Shown: piece after piece, positions 21,030 to 31,289 of the stretch
Layout: the number at the start of each line of letters is the position of its first letter
Numbering within the stretch: the first letter of the stretch is position 1
Program-made: the position numbers and the translations under genes
NCBI RefSeq assembly: GCF_018143015.1
Contig: NC_054743.1
Location: forward strand, 28,492,934-28,556,933
Direction of reading: 5' to 3'
Origin: Lytechinus variegatus
Taxonomy: Eukaryota > Echinodermata > Echinoidea > Temnopleuroida > Toxopneustidae
Length of the DNA: 64,000 bases
Notes under the pieces: generated by a model
The model's database searches: none
Told to the model about the DNA's origin: nothing
Seen by the model: the letters and a program-made list of their open reading frames with translations, nothing else

Positions 21030-21589
21030 CCCGGGGGGGGGGGGCACTTACATTGACGAGTGGATACCATGCGCGACCAAAAAAACACGTAAAAAGGATG
21101 TCTTTTTCACGATAGGGCACGTTACGTACGTAACGTGATAAGGGTGTCAAAAACACAAAAATAATGAAAAAAGGGTATCTATTTCGCTAGGAAAATTACG
21201 TGTTTAGGGTCGAATTTGCGGGGATGATAAAACAAAATTAAAATGTTTTATAAAGGGATGTCCTTTTTGCCCCAACACTTCGTGTTTAGAGTCTGATTTG
21301 CGCGAGGTGTAGAAGGTGGGGTCCGATTCTAAACCAGTAAGGTAAAGCCGACGACCGAAGGACCCGTAACAATAAAACATTCCTGTACTTGTTTAGGGGT
21401 TCATTTCAGGAAATATTTGCCAAGATAATCGTTTTGTTTCCAATACTTGTTAAGGGTAGGGTTTCACACCCCAATACTCGTTAAGGGGTGCATTTTCAGA
21501 ATATGGAAATTACGTGTTTAGGGTGCTTTTCGAGACTTCATGGTCGCGCATGGTATCCACTCGTGAATGGAAGTGCCCCCCCCCCCCGG
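21030..21589. mobile_element. Terminal-inverted-repeat element with G/C-tract ends
   Basis: The left arm reads CCCGGGGGGGG..GCACTTACATTGACGAGTGG then ATACCATGCGCGACCA; the right arm mirrors it with TGGTCGCGCATGGTATCCAC and a C tract. The 8-bp word GCGTACGC flanks both sides (21022-21029 and 21590-21597), a candidate target duplication though itself a palindrome. The inside has repeated AATTACGTGTTTAGGGT and GGGTGCATTT words. No transposase. Confidence 0.7.
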
Positions 21590-21788
21590 GCGTACGCGGT
21601 AGGTCGTGTTTAACATCATCCGAATGGGGATTGTCCTCAGTACTCAGCACTATCTTGACCCCTCTTCCAGTGGCTTGGGTATCCTTTCTGTCTCAATATT
21701 ACCCATGACCGACCCCTTTGTCTGAATAATACCAAGAACCCTTTCGTATACAATACCAATAACATCCTTAAAAACAATGATAAAAGGA

Positions 21789-22077
21789 ACTGTTAGAAAA
21801 AAAACAGAAGATTTTACAGAAGAAGAAAAAAAACAGATTTTACAGAAAGAATTAACCAAATCATTCTGTAACTTGTTAAAACAGGAAAGATTTTATACAA
21901 TTTTTATTGAATTTTACAGAACAGGTCTGTTTTAAGAATTTGTAAGGTTACATACACCAAATAACTATTATCTGTAATTCCACACAAATGCATGTAAGAT
22001 TGCACAGTGCAGTAAGATAACAGGTGTTCTCAAGACTCTGCTGCGGGATTTTTTTTAAGTAGAAATTTTCTAACAGT
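21789..22077. mobile_element. MITE, ACTGTTAGAAA family, copy 1
   Basis: Ends ACTGTTAGAAAA and TTTTCTAACAGT are inverted. The inside contains CAGAAGATTTTACAGAA, AATCATTCTGTAA, ACAGGTCTGTTT and AAGACTCTGCTGC. The same blocks in the same order occur at 44650-44933. Confidence 0.75.
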
Positions 22078-23106
22078 AAAGGCTATTAATAGTAATGATT
22101 CTGTACGTCAGCATTATTATAATATCGCCATTATCAATGTATATTATCGTTATGAAAATGGCTACACCTATACGTACAGGGAAGGATATCAGTAGTGGTG
22201 GATAGCCATGTGGCGCCCATGTAAGACATCGAAGTTGACCCCCCTTCAAGGGTGCAATATCATACCCATAATGGTAGAAGGTACTGGGGCAGGGTGACCA
22301 AGTCAACAGTCGAAATTCAATTAGACTTTAACCCGTATAAAGCCATTTCTTGGGCATTTTTCCATGCTCTATCAGATATTTTCCGTAAATCAACCCCAAA
22401 GTTGGTTGAATTGTGAATCGACAGTTGTTAAAAATAAATCCTATTTCATTGTGCATGTAAGTTTGTTTAAAAAAGAGTTGTAAGCTACATATTTGAACCA
22501 GCTCATACAATTTTATTTATGGGCTTCAAATGAGAGTGTGCATCTAAACAACTCAATCAAACTGAAAAGTTATAATGTTCAAATTTGGTTTTGGTGTGTA
22601 GAATTAACAAATTCGTTGACAAATAAAGCAATCCACAATCTTTTGATATGAATACTCCACCGTCGTAGAAGGTAATTACAGCACTACGTTGTGTGCAACA
22701 TTGGACAAGGATATTTAGAAAATGCCTCTTTAATTTTTTTTAACCGGAATATTTTTTTAGAGTTTAGTTGTTGTTAAAGTCTTGATGGGCACTTAATCCA
22801 AGATTCAGATTATATTATCACAGTAGGCAATGTCATAGATCGTGTCAAAGTTTAATGTTGCTCTTAGATATTCTGCTCACAGGAATTGACTTAAAGTAAA
22901 TTAACTCGAAGAAGTAAAAGAAAAGAAACGAAACAAAGAAATGATACCGAACTTTTAATCCCCGTCGAAACCTTTGTTTTATTTCTAACCCTCTAGTCTG
23001 AAGTATGCAGCAAATATATTAGATTATGAAGATTGTGACAGGATTGGTTTGACTCTGCCTCAAGAATAATGTATCATCCTTAGCCTTCATTCTTTTATTC
23101 TATTTT
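22078..23106. other. Intergenic or intronic DNA, no feature seen
   Basis: I searched it for the receptor exon encoding the N-terminal helix and beta1-2 strands of locus B and saw none. Only short frames without recognisable motifs. Confidence 0.45.
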
Positions 23107-23114
23107 CCTTGCAG

Positions 23115-24001
23115 CACTGGCGTTAATCCGCCACAATCGTCTTTCACAAGGTGTGATAATTGGATGTGGCGAATGAGAATAGCGAGCGAGCAAATTTTCA
23201 GTAGGTGGAAGAAAGAATGTTGCCCCTAACCTCTTTCAAATGGTGTGTAATTATATATACAGGTGTATAAAACTGCGTGCATAATATACTACCATATTTC
23301 ACTTGAAAGACTATTCAGTGATGGTTACATTGCAATAGACTTGTTGTGACATACACCATTGGATTGCATTTAGTGTCCAAATGCGAGTGAGCGAAGCGAA
23401 CGAGCAAATTTTCCATAGTAGGAAGAAAAAGAATCATCTTTCAAGGGAGTGTTATGGGAGAAATTGCGGCGGTGAGCGTAAATAACGAGCCTTAAAAAAG
23501 TTGTTTCACTCGTTTTAAATAATATGCATTAAATACAGAGGATGATAAGTGTATATTATCAATAACGTAAACTATAGAAGGATATGAACAAGAAATATAA
23601 AAAAAAGAGCAAATAGGGAGTTAAATAGTTATAAATAATAAATAATTTAAGTATTAAACTGATTCACTCCAACTAAACGCATATGTTGCAGTGGATATAA
23701 CCTTTGCAATAAGATAAACGTAGGGATTTGTCACGGCAAAATTCTTGTAAGATTATGTTGAGCGCGGGAGCGGAGCGACCATGCGAGAAATTTTGCATTT
23801 TTAAAATTCAAAATTAGGCCAATTCAAGCACTTTGACTGCATTTAAAGATGAATCCACACATTAACAATAACATTAACCATGTGATGATTTAAAACATAC
23901 CTTTTCTATCTTGAAAAGTGGGGGGATGATTGTACATGCCACCCCCCCCTCCGAAAAATGGAGGGATGTATCCCCCATCCCCCCCGGGATTTACGCCCGT
24001 G
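23115..24001. mobile_element. Non-autonomous hAT-like element with exact 8-bp target duplication
   Basis: Termini CACTGGCGTTAATCCGC and (mirrored) CACGGGCGTAAATCCCG form imperfect inverted repeats. CCTTGCAG flanks both ends (23107-23114 and 24002-24009). An 8-bp duplication and CA-beginning termini are hAT features. The inside has repeated GCGAGCGAGCAAATTTT-like words at 23185, 23390 and 23760 but no transposase frame. Confidence 0.8.
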
Positions 24002-24358
24002 CCTTGCAGCAAATCCATGTCACTAAATTCTAGTGTACTAAATTTGATCTATTGGCATCGTCATGAATGAGATGACGTTGTCATGGAAATATAATTTCGA
24101 TAAAATGGATAAACACTTTTGATAACTTTGGCAAGGTATTTTCCCACTTCCTGCCCGTTGCACAAAATTTGTAATAAAGGATAAAATTTTCAACCAACAA
24201 TCCTTAGTCTTGAATTCTTGAATGCCTCTTAAATAAGATTAATATAACCATCAGATGAAACACGGTCTTTGACGGGATTGCAATTAAGTGTTTATATAGA
24301 TTTAGCTGAAGAGTATTCCCACTGCATGTAAGGAAATGAAATTTTCTGTGAATATATT

Positions 24359-24530
24359 CACTCTAAAAAACAAAGAGCTAATTTAGCTCTTATAGAGCGT
24401 GTATAGCGACTGCACTTCGGAGTGCTGATTTGTCTAGTTCAAACTTGAACGGGAAAAATCAGCACTCCGAAGTGCAGTCTCTATACACGTTCTTTAAGAG
24501 CTAAATCAGCATTTCGGTTTTTTTTAGAGC
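24359..24530. mobile_element. Short foldback MITE with CACTCTAAAAAA end
   Basis: The arms AGAGCGTGTATAGCGACTGC and ACTTCGGAGTGCTGATTT pair with AAATCAGCACTCCGAAGT and GCAGTCTCTATACACGTTCT. Outer ends are CACTCTAAAAAAC and TTTTTTTTAGAG. It sits about 105 bp upstream of the loop A exon of locus B. Confidence 0.75.
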
Positions 24531-24635
24531 AAAAGCCCAATGGTAGTATTAATTTCAAGTTAATCTAAGTTTGTTTCCTTTTTTCTTTTCTTTGTTTTTT
24601 TTTGTTAATGTTGGCTCCCAAATTCAACGAAATAG

Positions 24636-24745
24636 ATATGGACAGACGAGAACGTGATATGGAACCCCGAAAAATATGACGGTGTTGATTACGTCACAGT
24701 TGGCATGGATGATGTTTGGATGTCGGATATCGAGCTAAAAGAGAA
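24636..24745 (+). pseudogene. Locus B exon remnant: loop A region
   Basis: It aligns base for base in length with the 110-bp gene A exon: IWTDENVIWNPEKYDG, VDYVTVGMDDVWMSDIELK. YDGVDYVTV is identical to gene A. The acceptor ACGAAATAG has a pyrimidine tract only further upstream; the donor GT is lost, and the frame runs on to a stop at 24857. Confidence 0.75.
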
Positions 24746-25242
24746 GAACGTTATTAGAGAGACACCTGGAAAAGGGGTACAGCAAAGTTCCCTCAAAACT
24801 GAGACCATCATTATTTCGTTTAACAGTATTTATATAAACATATCTAGCAGCCATTAGATTCAGCTTTTCAACAACCTGCAATATATATTTCAAGAACAAA
24901 AAATACTTTACTTTCAAATTACGGCTTTTACAATTTTAATGCAGTTCGCAAAACAAATATAAGTGAAAAAGAAAGAGTTTTAAGGAAACCAATCGTTGAA
25001 CTAAAATTCCATGTCAAATTATCTTTTTAATTATTGCACAACAACCGTCAATGAAATATAGTTAACCTCGAGTCTTAAACCCTAGCTGGATATTACAATA
25101 TGGATGTATAATCCATTGAAATGATGTACAGCATATGACTATTAATCAATTCATAATTCCTTGGGTCGGCCATACCTCACTCGAGGCACTATTTTACAAA
25201 TTAGTAATGGATATTGAATGAGATGTTTTATATTCTTCTCAG

Positions 25243-25294
25243 GAATATGCCTTCAAGTCGAGCCAATTTACTATGTTATCTCTGGTTATGGCAG
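25243..25294 (+). pseudogene. Locus B short exon before M3
   Basis: TTCTTCTCAG|GA and GGCAG|GTACAT bound 52 bases. Entering in phase 1 and leaving in phase 2 it reads ICLQVEPIYYVISGYG, and the next exon completes Arg. V-I-S-G-Y-G-R-N-L-F parallels L-I-G-K-Y-M-L-F of vertebrate subunits. Gene A has no such exon. Confidence 0.55.
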
Positions 25295-25579
25295 GTACAT
25301 TTTTTATGTAACGACGGGGGGGGGGGACAAAAAACTTAGATATTTTTTATGGATGGTTAAGCAAACAAAATATATCGGATACATTTTACCATCTACAGTA
25401 GAAAACACATTTGTTATCTCGTCACTTAATATTATCATTCTCCAGTTTTCAATGCACAGTCACACCGAATGAACTGAACCCAAAATGATTGCTGCTATCT
25501 AATTGAAAACAACGTTATAGATATGGATAAGTTTCTTCGGTATGACTGTAGCATTCATCGGACTCTCATTTTTTTCCAG

Positions 25580-25780
25580 GAATCTCTTCAGTCTGCTCAT
25601 ACTACTATGCTATCTTGAAGTGGCATGTGCAATCATCGTTCTTCGGCTCTTCCACACTGGCAGTGGTAGACCATTGCCGTCGTTGGTCATGAGGACGGTA
25701 ACCAGTCCATATATCGGTTTCCTGGTCAGCGACAACGCTCGACAGCTTTTCTTGGCGCCATGTAGCCATCCCAATCAAGG
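25580..25780 (+). pseudogene. Locus B exon: M3 and start of cytoplasmic loop
   Basis: Acceptor TTTTTTTCCAG, donor CAAGG|GTAAGC, phase 2 to 2. It encodes NLFSLLILLCYLEVACAIIV, LRLFHTGSGRPLPSL. IIVLRL-F/Y-HTG is shared with gene A. The frame is open throughout. Confidence 0.8.
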
Positions 25781-26034
25781 GTAAGCCTATTCTAATGTGT
25801 TTCATCTCAATGACAACGTAACAATTGCTCGAAAGAGTCATACGGACTTTTTTGTTGTTGTTATTTAAGCCGTCCAGTTGAATTGTTAGCGTTGGGTGTA
25901 ATAAGAAGTGTCTTTTTTTTAAGATAGTCGGAAAGGTAGGCATCCTTTGTGACCTAAGTACGACATAAGATTGAAAGGAGTAGCAGATGCCCATATCACA
26001 ATTGATATATACATTATGGATTACTCTGTTACAG

Positions 26035-26350
26035 AGGAACCAGGTCAGGCGACAAGAGGAATATGGATAACATTCTGGAACTTACAGATCTTGAACTCTT
26101 CATGGACATACCGAAAAAGCTACATCCGACCAACTATTGCGAAGCTAGAGACAACCGAGCCATGCGAGCGGTAGAACCAAATGATAGACCAATCGTAGAG
26201 GGCGACGTGCAGCCTATTGCCAAACCTGAGGCAAATAAAATGCATTGGCAGGAAGTTGCTATACTCTGTGTTAAGATTCTGTTTGGTTTGATATTCATTT
26301 CCCTCCTTGTTACTTGGTGTTATGTCATTGTAAGTGTTTATCTAGAATGA
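26035..26350 (+). pseudogene. Locus B terminal exon: M4
   Basis: The acceptor CTCTGTTACAG and one base completing Gly give a charged cytoplasmic stretch (MDNILELTDLELFMD and onward), then MHWQEVAILCVKILFGLIFI and SLLVTWCYVIVSVYLE before TGA. WQEVAI-x-C is shared with gene A M4. No internal stop. Confidence 0.85.
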
Positions 26351-26453
26351 GGACCATCCACACAATTTTGATGTTTTCAGGTCCTTCGAGAGAATATGGC
26401 GTCTTGGAACATGTGGAATGTGGATGGATAGGGCATTGATATTTTTTTCTTTA

Positions 26454-26459
26454 AATAAA
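26454..26459 (+). promoter_or_regulatory. Possible polyadenylation signal of locus B
   Basis: AATAAA lies 104 bases after the TGA in TTTCTTTAAATAAATC. A single hexamer match in AT-rich DNA, so modest confidence. Confidence 0.4.
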
Positions 26460-27186
26460 TCATGTTTATCAAATGGGTAATGGAAAACATGGATAAATAG
26501 TATTGGAAAGAGATGTAGACCACTAAAACAGCTACGGTCAGGGTGGTGATTAATTTCAACAGGGGTGGCATGGGGAGTATAGGAGGCGCCAGGAATAATT
26601 CATTGTGCGACTATACCTTCGACCTTGGTCCGGTTCAGTAGTTTTTCACACAGTCATTATTATTATTTTTTTAATGTACAATAATTCCTGTGAGCGATGA
26701 TGGGGAGGGAAGTCATTTAGGTGCCCCCACAAAAAAATAATGGGTTATATTTGTAGACTTATTTCCGATACCTGGAACGAATTTTAATGATGGTGACATG
26801 ATGTGGTGACAAACTATTCTTTTTTTATCAAGTGGAGTATTCTGCGTTTGGGATGATAAGATATAAATATACAAAGTAAAAAAAAAATTGCAAATCAGAT
26901 TGTAATATGATGTAGTTGCTACCACTATTACTATTTCATTTCGATACCTGTGTACTTTTCAAGCTAATGAATTGTCTCTTAAATAAGACAAACACTTTAT
27001 TGGGTATGTTCATGGTACTGTCTTATAACAAAGTGAATCTACACTTTCTTTTTAATTTATCGTTATTGGTTGTTTATTGTTCTGGAAAGTTCACATTGAT
27101 CACCCTTGTAAACTGCTCTGGAGAAATCTCAGAGTCGTTAATAAACTTGATTTATTGTTATTTATACCAGTTATTGATGGTAACAT
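26460..27186. other. Intergenic DNA, no gene seen
   Basis: AT-rich with scattered short frames lacking motifs. Confidence 0.45.
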
Positions 27187-27545
27187 ATTTATATTATTAC
27201 TTTGTTAGTATTTTATATCCCATGTAAATATGATTTGCCAAGTTTTTTATGCTTTATTAGTTCAACGTCAAGAAATCCATTCCATATTTTAAAACTATTA
27301 TATTCTACACTATTATTACCACATCTAAATAATGGAATTTTAGCGTGTGGAAATGCCTCTGAGACAAAATTTCTTCTTTTGAATTTCTGGCTCATAATAA
27401 TCAACTATTCATACCAGCTATCGAATGTAACAAATTTATATTATTACTTTGTTAGTACTTCATGTACCAAGTAAATAGGCCTACACATGATTCGCCAAGT
27501 TTTTTGTGATCTTTTAGTTCAACATCAAGAAATTCATTCCTATAA
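27187..27545 (+). pseudogene. LINE remnant, partly duplicated in tandem
   Basis: The frame reads ILKLLYSTLLLPHLNNGILA then CGNA, which fits the thumb-region pattern L-x-x-L-Y-x-S-L-x-x-P-x-L-x-Y-G-I-L-x-W-G of CR1/L2-type reverse transcriptases. Blocks TACTTTGTTAGTA, GCCAAGTTTTTT and TAGTTCAACATCAAGAAAT recur about 250 bp apart (27198-27290 and 27445-27540), so the piece is duplicated. Not coding. Confidence 0.5.
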
Positions 27546-27611
27546 ACTCGGCAAGTACATGATTTCTTCTACATTTCCTCACTTCGTAATATTTTTGTCC
27601 GAAATATTTAA

Positions 27612-28220
27612 AGGTCAAGTCCACCTCCACCCCCCCCCCCCCAAAAAAAAAAACATGTTGATTTGAACCAATAGAGAAAAATCAAACAAGCATAATAATG
27701 CTGAAAATTTCACCCAAAACAGATATTAAAAATGAGAAAGTTATACCATTTTAAAGCTTCACTTAGTTTTTTCATACCAGTCGTATGCACAACTCAGTAA
27801 TATGCGAATGAGAGAATCGATGATGTTCCTCACTCACTATTTGTTTTTTTTTATTGTTTGAATTATAAAATAGGCCTACCTGTAGTTTTTTTTTTTACAG
27901 ATTTGAGAATCAACTTTACTGAACTATAACAAGTTAAAAAAATTGTCATTCCACACGTTCAGTGAAGAGAACACTTTGTTTCACAGGAATTGGAATATTT
28001 CATATGAAAATGCAAAAGAAAATGAGTGACGGCATCAGTTCTCTCATTTGCACACCGACCAGTTTATGCATATAATTGTTTTGTGAAATTAAGCAAAACT
28101 TGAAAATGTCATAACTTTCGTACTTTTCGTCAGATTTTGATTAAAAAAATATCCTTGATATGCTTGTTGGATTGTTCTTTTTTAAAATAAAATAAAAAAT
28201 TGCTGGGGTGGTCTTGTCCT
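27612..28220. mobile_element. TTAA-flanked palindromic MITE, AGGTCAAGTCC family, copy 1
   Basis: TTAA precedes AGGTCAAGTCCACCTCCACC and follows GGTGGTCTTGTCCT. The arms pair over about 200 bp with shared blocks AATTTCA, AAAATGAGAAAGTTAT and GAGAGAATCGATGATG. The same family occurs at 56258-56853 and 61724-62325. No ORF. Confidence 0.8.
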
Positions 28221-28224
28221 TTAA

Positions 28225-29193
28225 ATGACGTTTATAGTATTCATTTTCAGTGAATATACACCCCCAAAGAAAACATAGAGCTTTCCCTAATTTGTTTGAT
28301 TTACGCATCTTGTTCATTATTTACTGCTAGAAATGAGGGTTAAAATGTCACGTCTGAATACTTAAAATATGACATTTTGAGTCAAAACTGAAATTTTGAG
28401 ATATTTCATTAAACAAGGCTTGAAAATGCAACATTGTCAGCATACTTAGATAATAATCAACAAAGCGATTATTACGAGCTTTAAAAAATCTATATGGACC
28501 TAAAGAGGGACATTTGAAGAAAGGTTTTCATTGAATCATGAAAACCGTCCCCTTTGAGAAAATCTAGCCTGCGTACGCTCCTGATTGAAATCAATTATTT
28601 TTACACCTTATTCGCCATCATGCAAATTGCTAGTTTTTTAACGTATCTGAATATAAACTTCTCAAAAAAATGTTGTAAATCTGACTTTGATCGATAATCC
28701 CTCCTCGGTTTTAGTGAATATTAATGTGTGATTGATATCAATGAATAGGTCATTTAATTGTCTTTAAAATAATACCCTTCATGATAATGTTTATGGTTCA
28801 CATGGAGGTTCAGTGCCTCGAAATGCGGGGCATGTCAAACAAGTTGCAAAACGACACAATATTGAAAGTCACTGTTCTTCTTTTCCATGGTGATGAGTGG
28901 GTTTCTCAGCGGTTTCTTTTGTTTTCATGCAACATGGAATCAAACATACCTCTGCACATGCATACCCATAACAAACAAACAAACAAACAAGCAAACATGC
29001 ATGGGTATTTCAAACCACTACTCAAACCATGTTATCTCACAGAACCATCCCTGCATAAACCACATCAAAACCTAACAAATGAATGAATGAATGGATTTTC
29101 ATATGTATTGCCATCGACAAAATAAATTTAATTCCTGAGGCTACAAACATCAAAATCTATCCTAAAGCTTTGGTAAAAATATTGTACATATAG
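28225..29193. other. Intergenic DNA, no feature recognised
   Basis: Contains AACAAACAAACAAACAA near 28970 and ATGAATGAATGAATGG near 29080, short tetranucleotide runs. No gene. Confidence 0.45.
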
Positions 29194-29486
29194 ACCTGTA
29201 TTCTGAAGTCAGGTTTAAATTAGACCTTAGTCTAAGTCTGTGCTAAAATTATGGGAAGCCAAAAGTGTCAAAATTTTATTAAGTTGTTTGTTTCTTATAT
29301 TTACTGTGCTCTTTCCTGATTTTTCAATGGTGAAGACAATCATCTATTTTTACTTCTTAGATAATCATGAATGATTTGAGAGTCGAATGAGCTGAAATAT
29401 GATATCTCTACTGTTAGTGATTTATGTAACAATTGGCTATCCATACTTAAGCCACAACTTTAAACCCGACTTCAGAATACGGGCCC
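29194..29486. mobile_element. MITE with CCTGTATTCTGAAGTC ends
   Basis: Left ACCTGTATTCTGAAGTCAGG then TTTAAA; right TTTAAACCCGACTTCAGAAT then ACGGG. The ends are inverted repeats of about 25 bp. No ORF. Confidence 0.7.
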
Positions 29487-30160
29487 TTGGGTCAATGCTT
29501 ATACTTGGTAATCATCAAACATTCAATCTTACAAAAAATACAGCGGCGGCTGGTTTTATTTTCAGTCATTGATTATTGGTAACAATTTCAAATCAAACTT
29601 TTGTTTATCTACATACAGCTATTTTGTGTAGATAGCGTACATAGAGTATCCAGTTATAAAGCGTACATGTATGTGGGTCAGAGAGCAATTTTGTATGAAT
29701 TTCCTGGAAGCTAGTGAAAGTGAAATTTTCTTCAGCTTTTCTTCAATTATTTTGTTGGTTATATAATACTAACGCTGCTGATTCTATTGGACAACGCGAA
29801 AGCATACGAGTTGAAATACAAAACCATGAAATTGGTATGGTATTACAAAATCATATGAAACAAATTTGTCACTAGGTTAAATTGTAATTAATAAACAAGA
29901 ACACAAGGTAGGAGGTCGAAGATATCCATGATTTCGACCCTACATGTAATTCATAAGAGCGTTTCATCAATATTTGTTGTCCGACAAGTTGTCAGATCTG
30001 ACAAATTTCCTCGACTCTGATTGGCTGAGAAACATTGTAACTATGGTAACTGCCGGATAGATTAGACGTGTCAGATAAAACTTCAGACAAGATCTTCCAT
30101 GATACACTTCCCTGTCAGTCACACACATCATATCGATGACAAGTTACAATTTAATGTTAT
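29487..30160. other. Intergenic DNA with repeat-like text
   Basis: GTCCGACAAGTTGTCAGATC followed by CTGATTGGCTGAGAAAC and GTAACTATGGTAACTGCC (29980-30060) resembles a dispersed repeat, but its borders were not defined. Confidence 0.35.
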
Positions 30161-30326
30161 CAGGGGTGTGAGTGGTCACAAATAAAAAGATCTGAAAAAA
30201 AAGCTGAAGAGTGCTGAAAAAGTCTGAAATAGAAAGAGCTCCCATACATTTTGTACATAGAGGAGCCAAAATAAGCTGAAAACAAACCTGAAATCGGCTA
30301 AAAATCTGAACTCTCACACCCCTCTG
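30161..30326. mobile_element. Short MITE with CAGGGGTGTGAG ends
   Basis: CAGGGGTGTGAGTGG at the left mirrors CTCTCACACCCCTCTG at the right. TTAT flanks both sides. The inside is rich in CTGAAAA words. No ORF. Confidence 0.65.
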
Positions 30327-31128
30327 TTATATGCTACTGAAATCCTCCAATTTGTTTTGTCAAATAAGATTTGGTTATACATAATATACTCTGAAAACAC
30401 AGAAGGCGAAAAGGAGTAAAAGGGCCGAGGAGAGATAGCGCTTTCCAACCTTATTAAAAATGCTGTCACTCCGCGATCGTTTTAAAGGGCGATTTACCCA
30501 TTACCTCCATTTAATTTTCAGAGTGCATTTAATTCATGAAAACCATCTCTGTTCTTTAGTGCCATACATTGTATCAAATTGGAATTAGTGTTCCGGTTTT
30601 GTTTTCTGTTTGTGTGCGAAATTTATATGAAAAGTTGCTATGCTATAACTGAATAAAAATATGAAAAGTATCTTACGGTAAACAAAATAAACATGGGGTG
30701 TAACAACGTAATTAAAGACACTCACCAACCGTACGATGCTATGTGTTTTGAAAAGTAATGATATAAGCTATCTCCCTCAACAATTGATGACTATAAAAGT
30801 CGGCACACAGGCATAATAAATACAGCTGATAACGGTGATCTAAAAAAAAAACACCATACATATCTCAAATCCTTCAAAATTTGTTTGTACATTCTTGTAT
30901 TTTTGTGCGAAATATCTGAAATTAAGTCTTATTGGAAGGTAGGAAAGACATTTTGAAGTTATTGTATGGATAAACATAGGCAAACACCACTTGAATAATT
31001 GCCGTTGATATTACTTTTACGACCAAGACCTGGGATGACACAGGGTATTTTGATATGCGGCAAGATTTTTTAGACGTCTTTTTCATTTCTCATATTTAGA
31101 GAGACCTTGTTCTTTATCTTTAGTCCTC
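30327..31128. other. Intergenic DNA downstream of the sulfotransferase gene
   Basis: No gene, repeat border or RNA recognised. Confidence 0.45.
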
Positions 31129-31134
31129 TTTATT
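31129..31134 (-). promoter_or_regulatory. Possible polyadenylation signal of the sulfotransferase gene
   Basis: AATAAA on the minus strand, about 155 bases after the TGA. A plausible position, but a single hexamer. Confidence 0.45.
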
Positions 31135-31289
31135 TATACTCTCTCCCCTTGCTTTTCCATATTGAGGCCGGTCGCTTGCCTACCTAGATATGACCAACCC
31201 TATCCAATACCAAGTCTGAATTACACTACAAAATCGGCAACATAACACTCAGTATACATTCAAATAATAACGTATTGTCACTTCGGATT

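Larger units (their letters stand above)
24636..26350 (+). pseudogene. Cys-loop receptor locus B: decayed tandem paralogue of gene A
   Basis: It has the same orientation as gene A, 7.4 kb after its stop. Recognisable exons are loop A (24636-24745), a short pre-M3 exon (25243-25294), M3 (25580-25780) and M4 (26035-26350). The three exons that should lie between loop A and pre-M3 (Cys-loop, loop C, M1-M2) are absent: only 497 bases separate them and I read nothing receptor-like there. The position of the loop A donor reads AA|GAACGT instead of AA|GTAAAT, and the W-x-P-D motif has become WMSD. The last three exons still join in phase without a stop. Such a protein would have neither pore nor ligand site. 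A collapsed assembly or an intact allele elsewhere is the main alternative. Confidence 0.7.
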
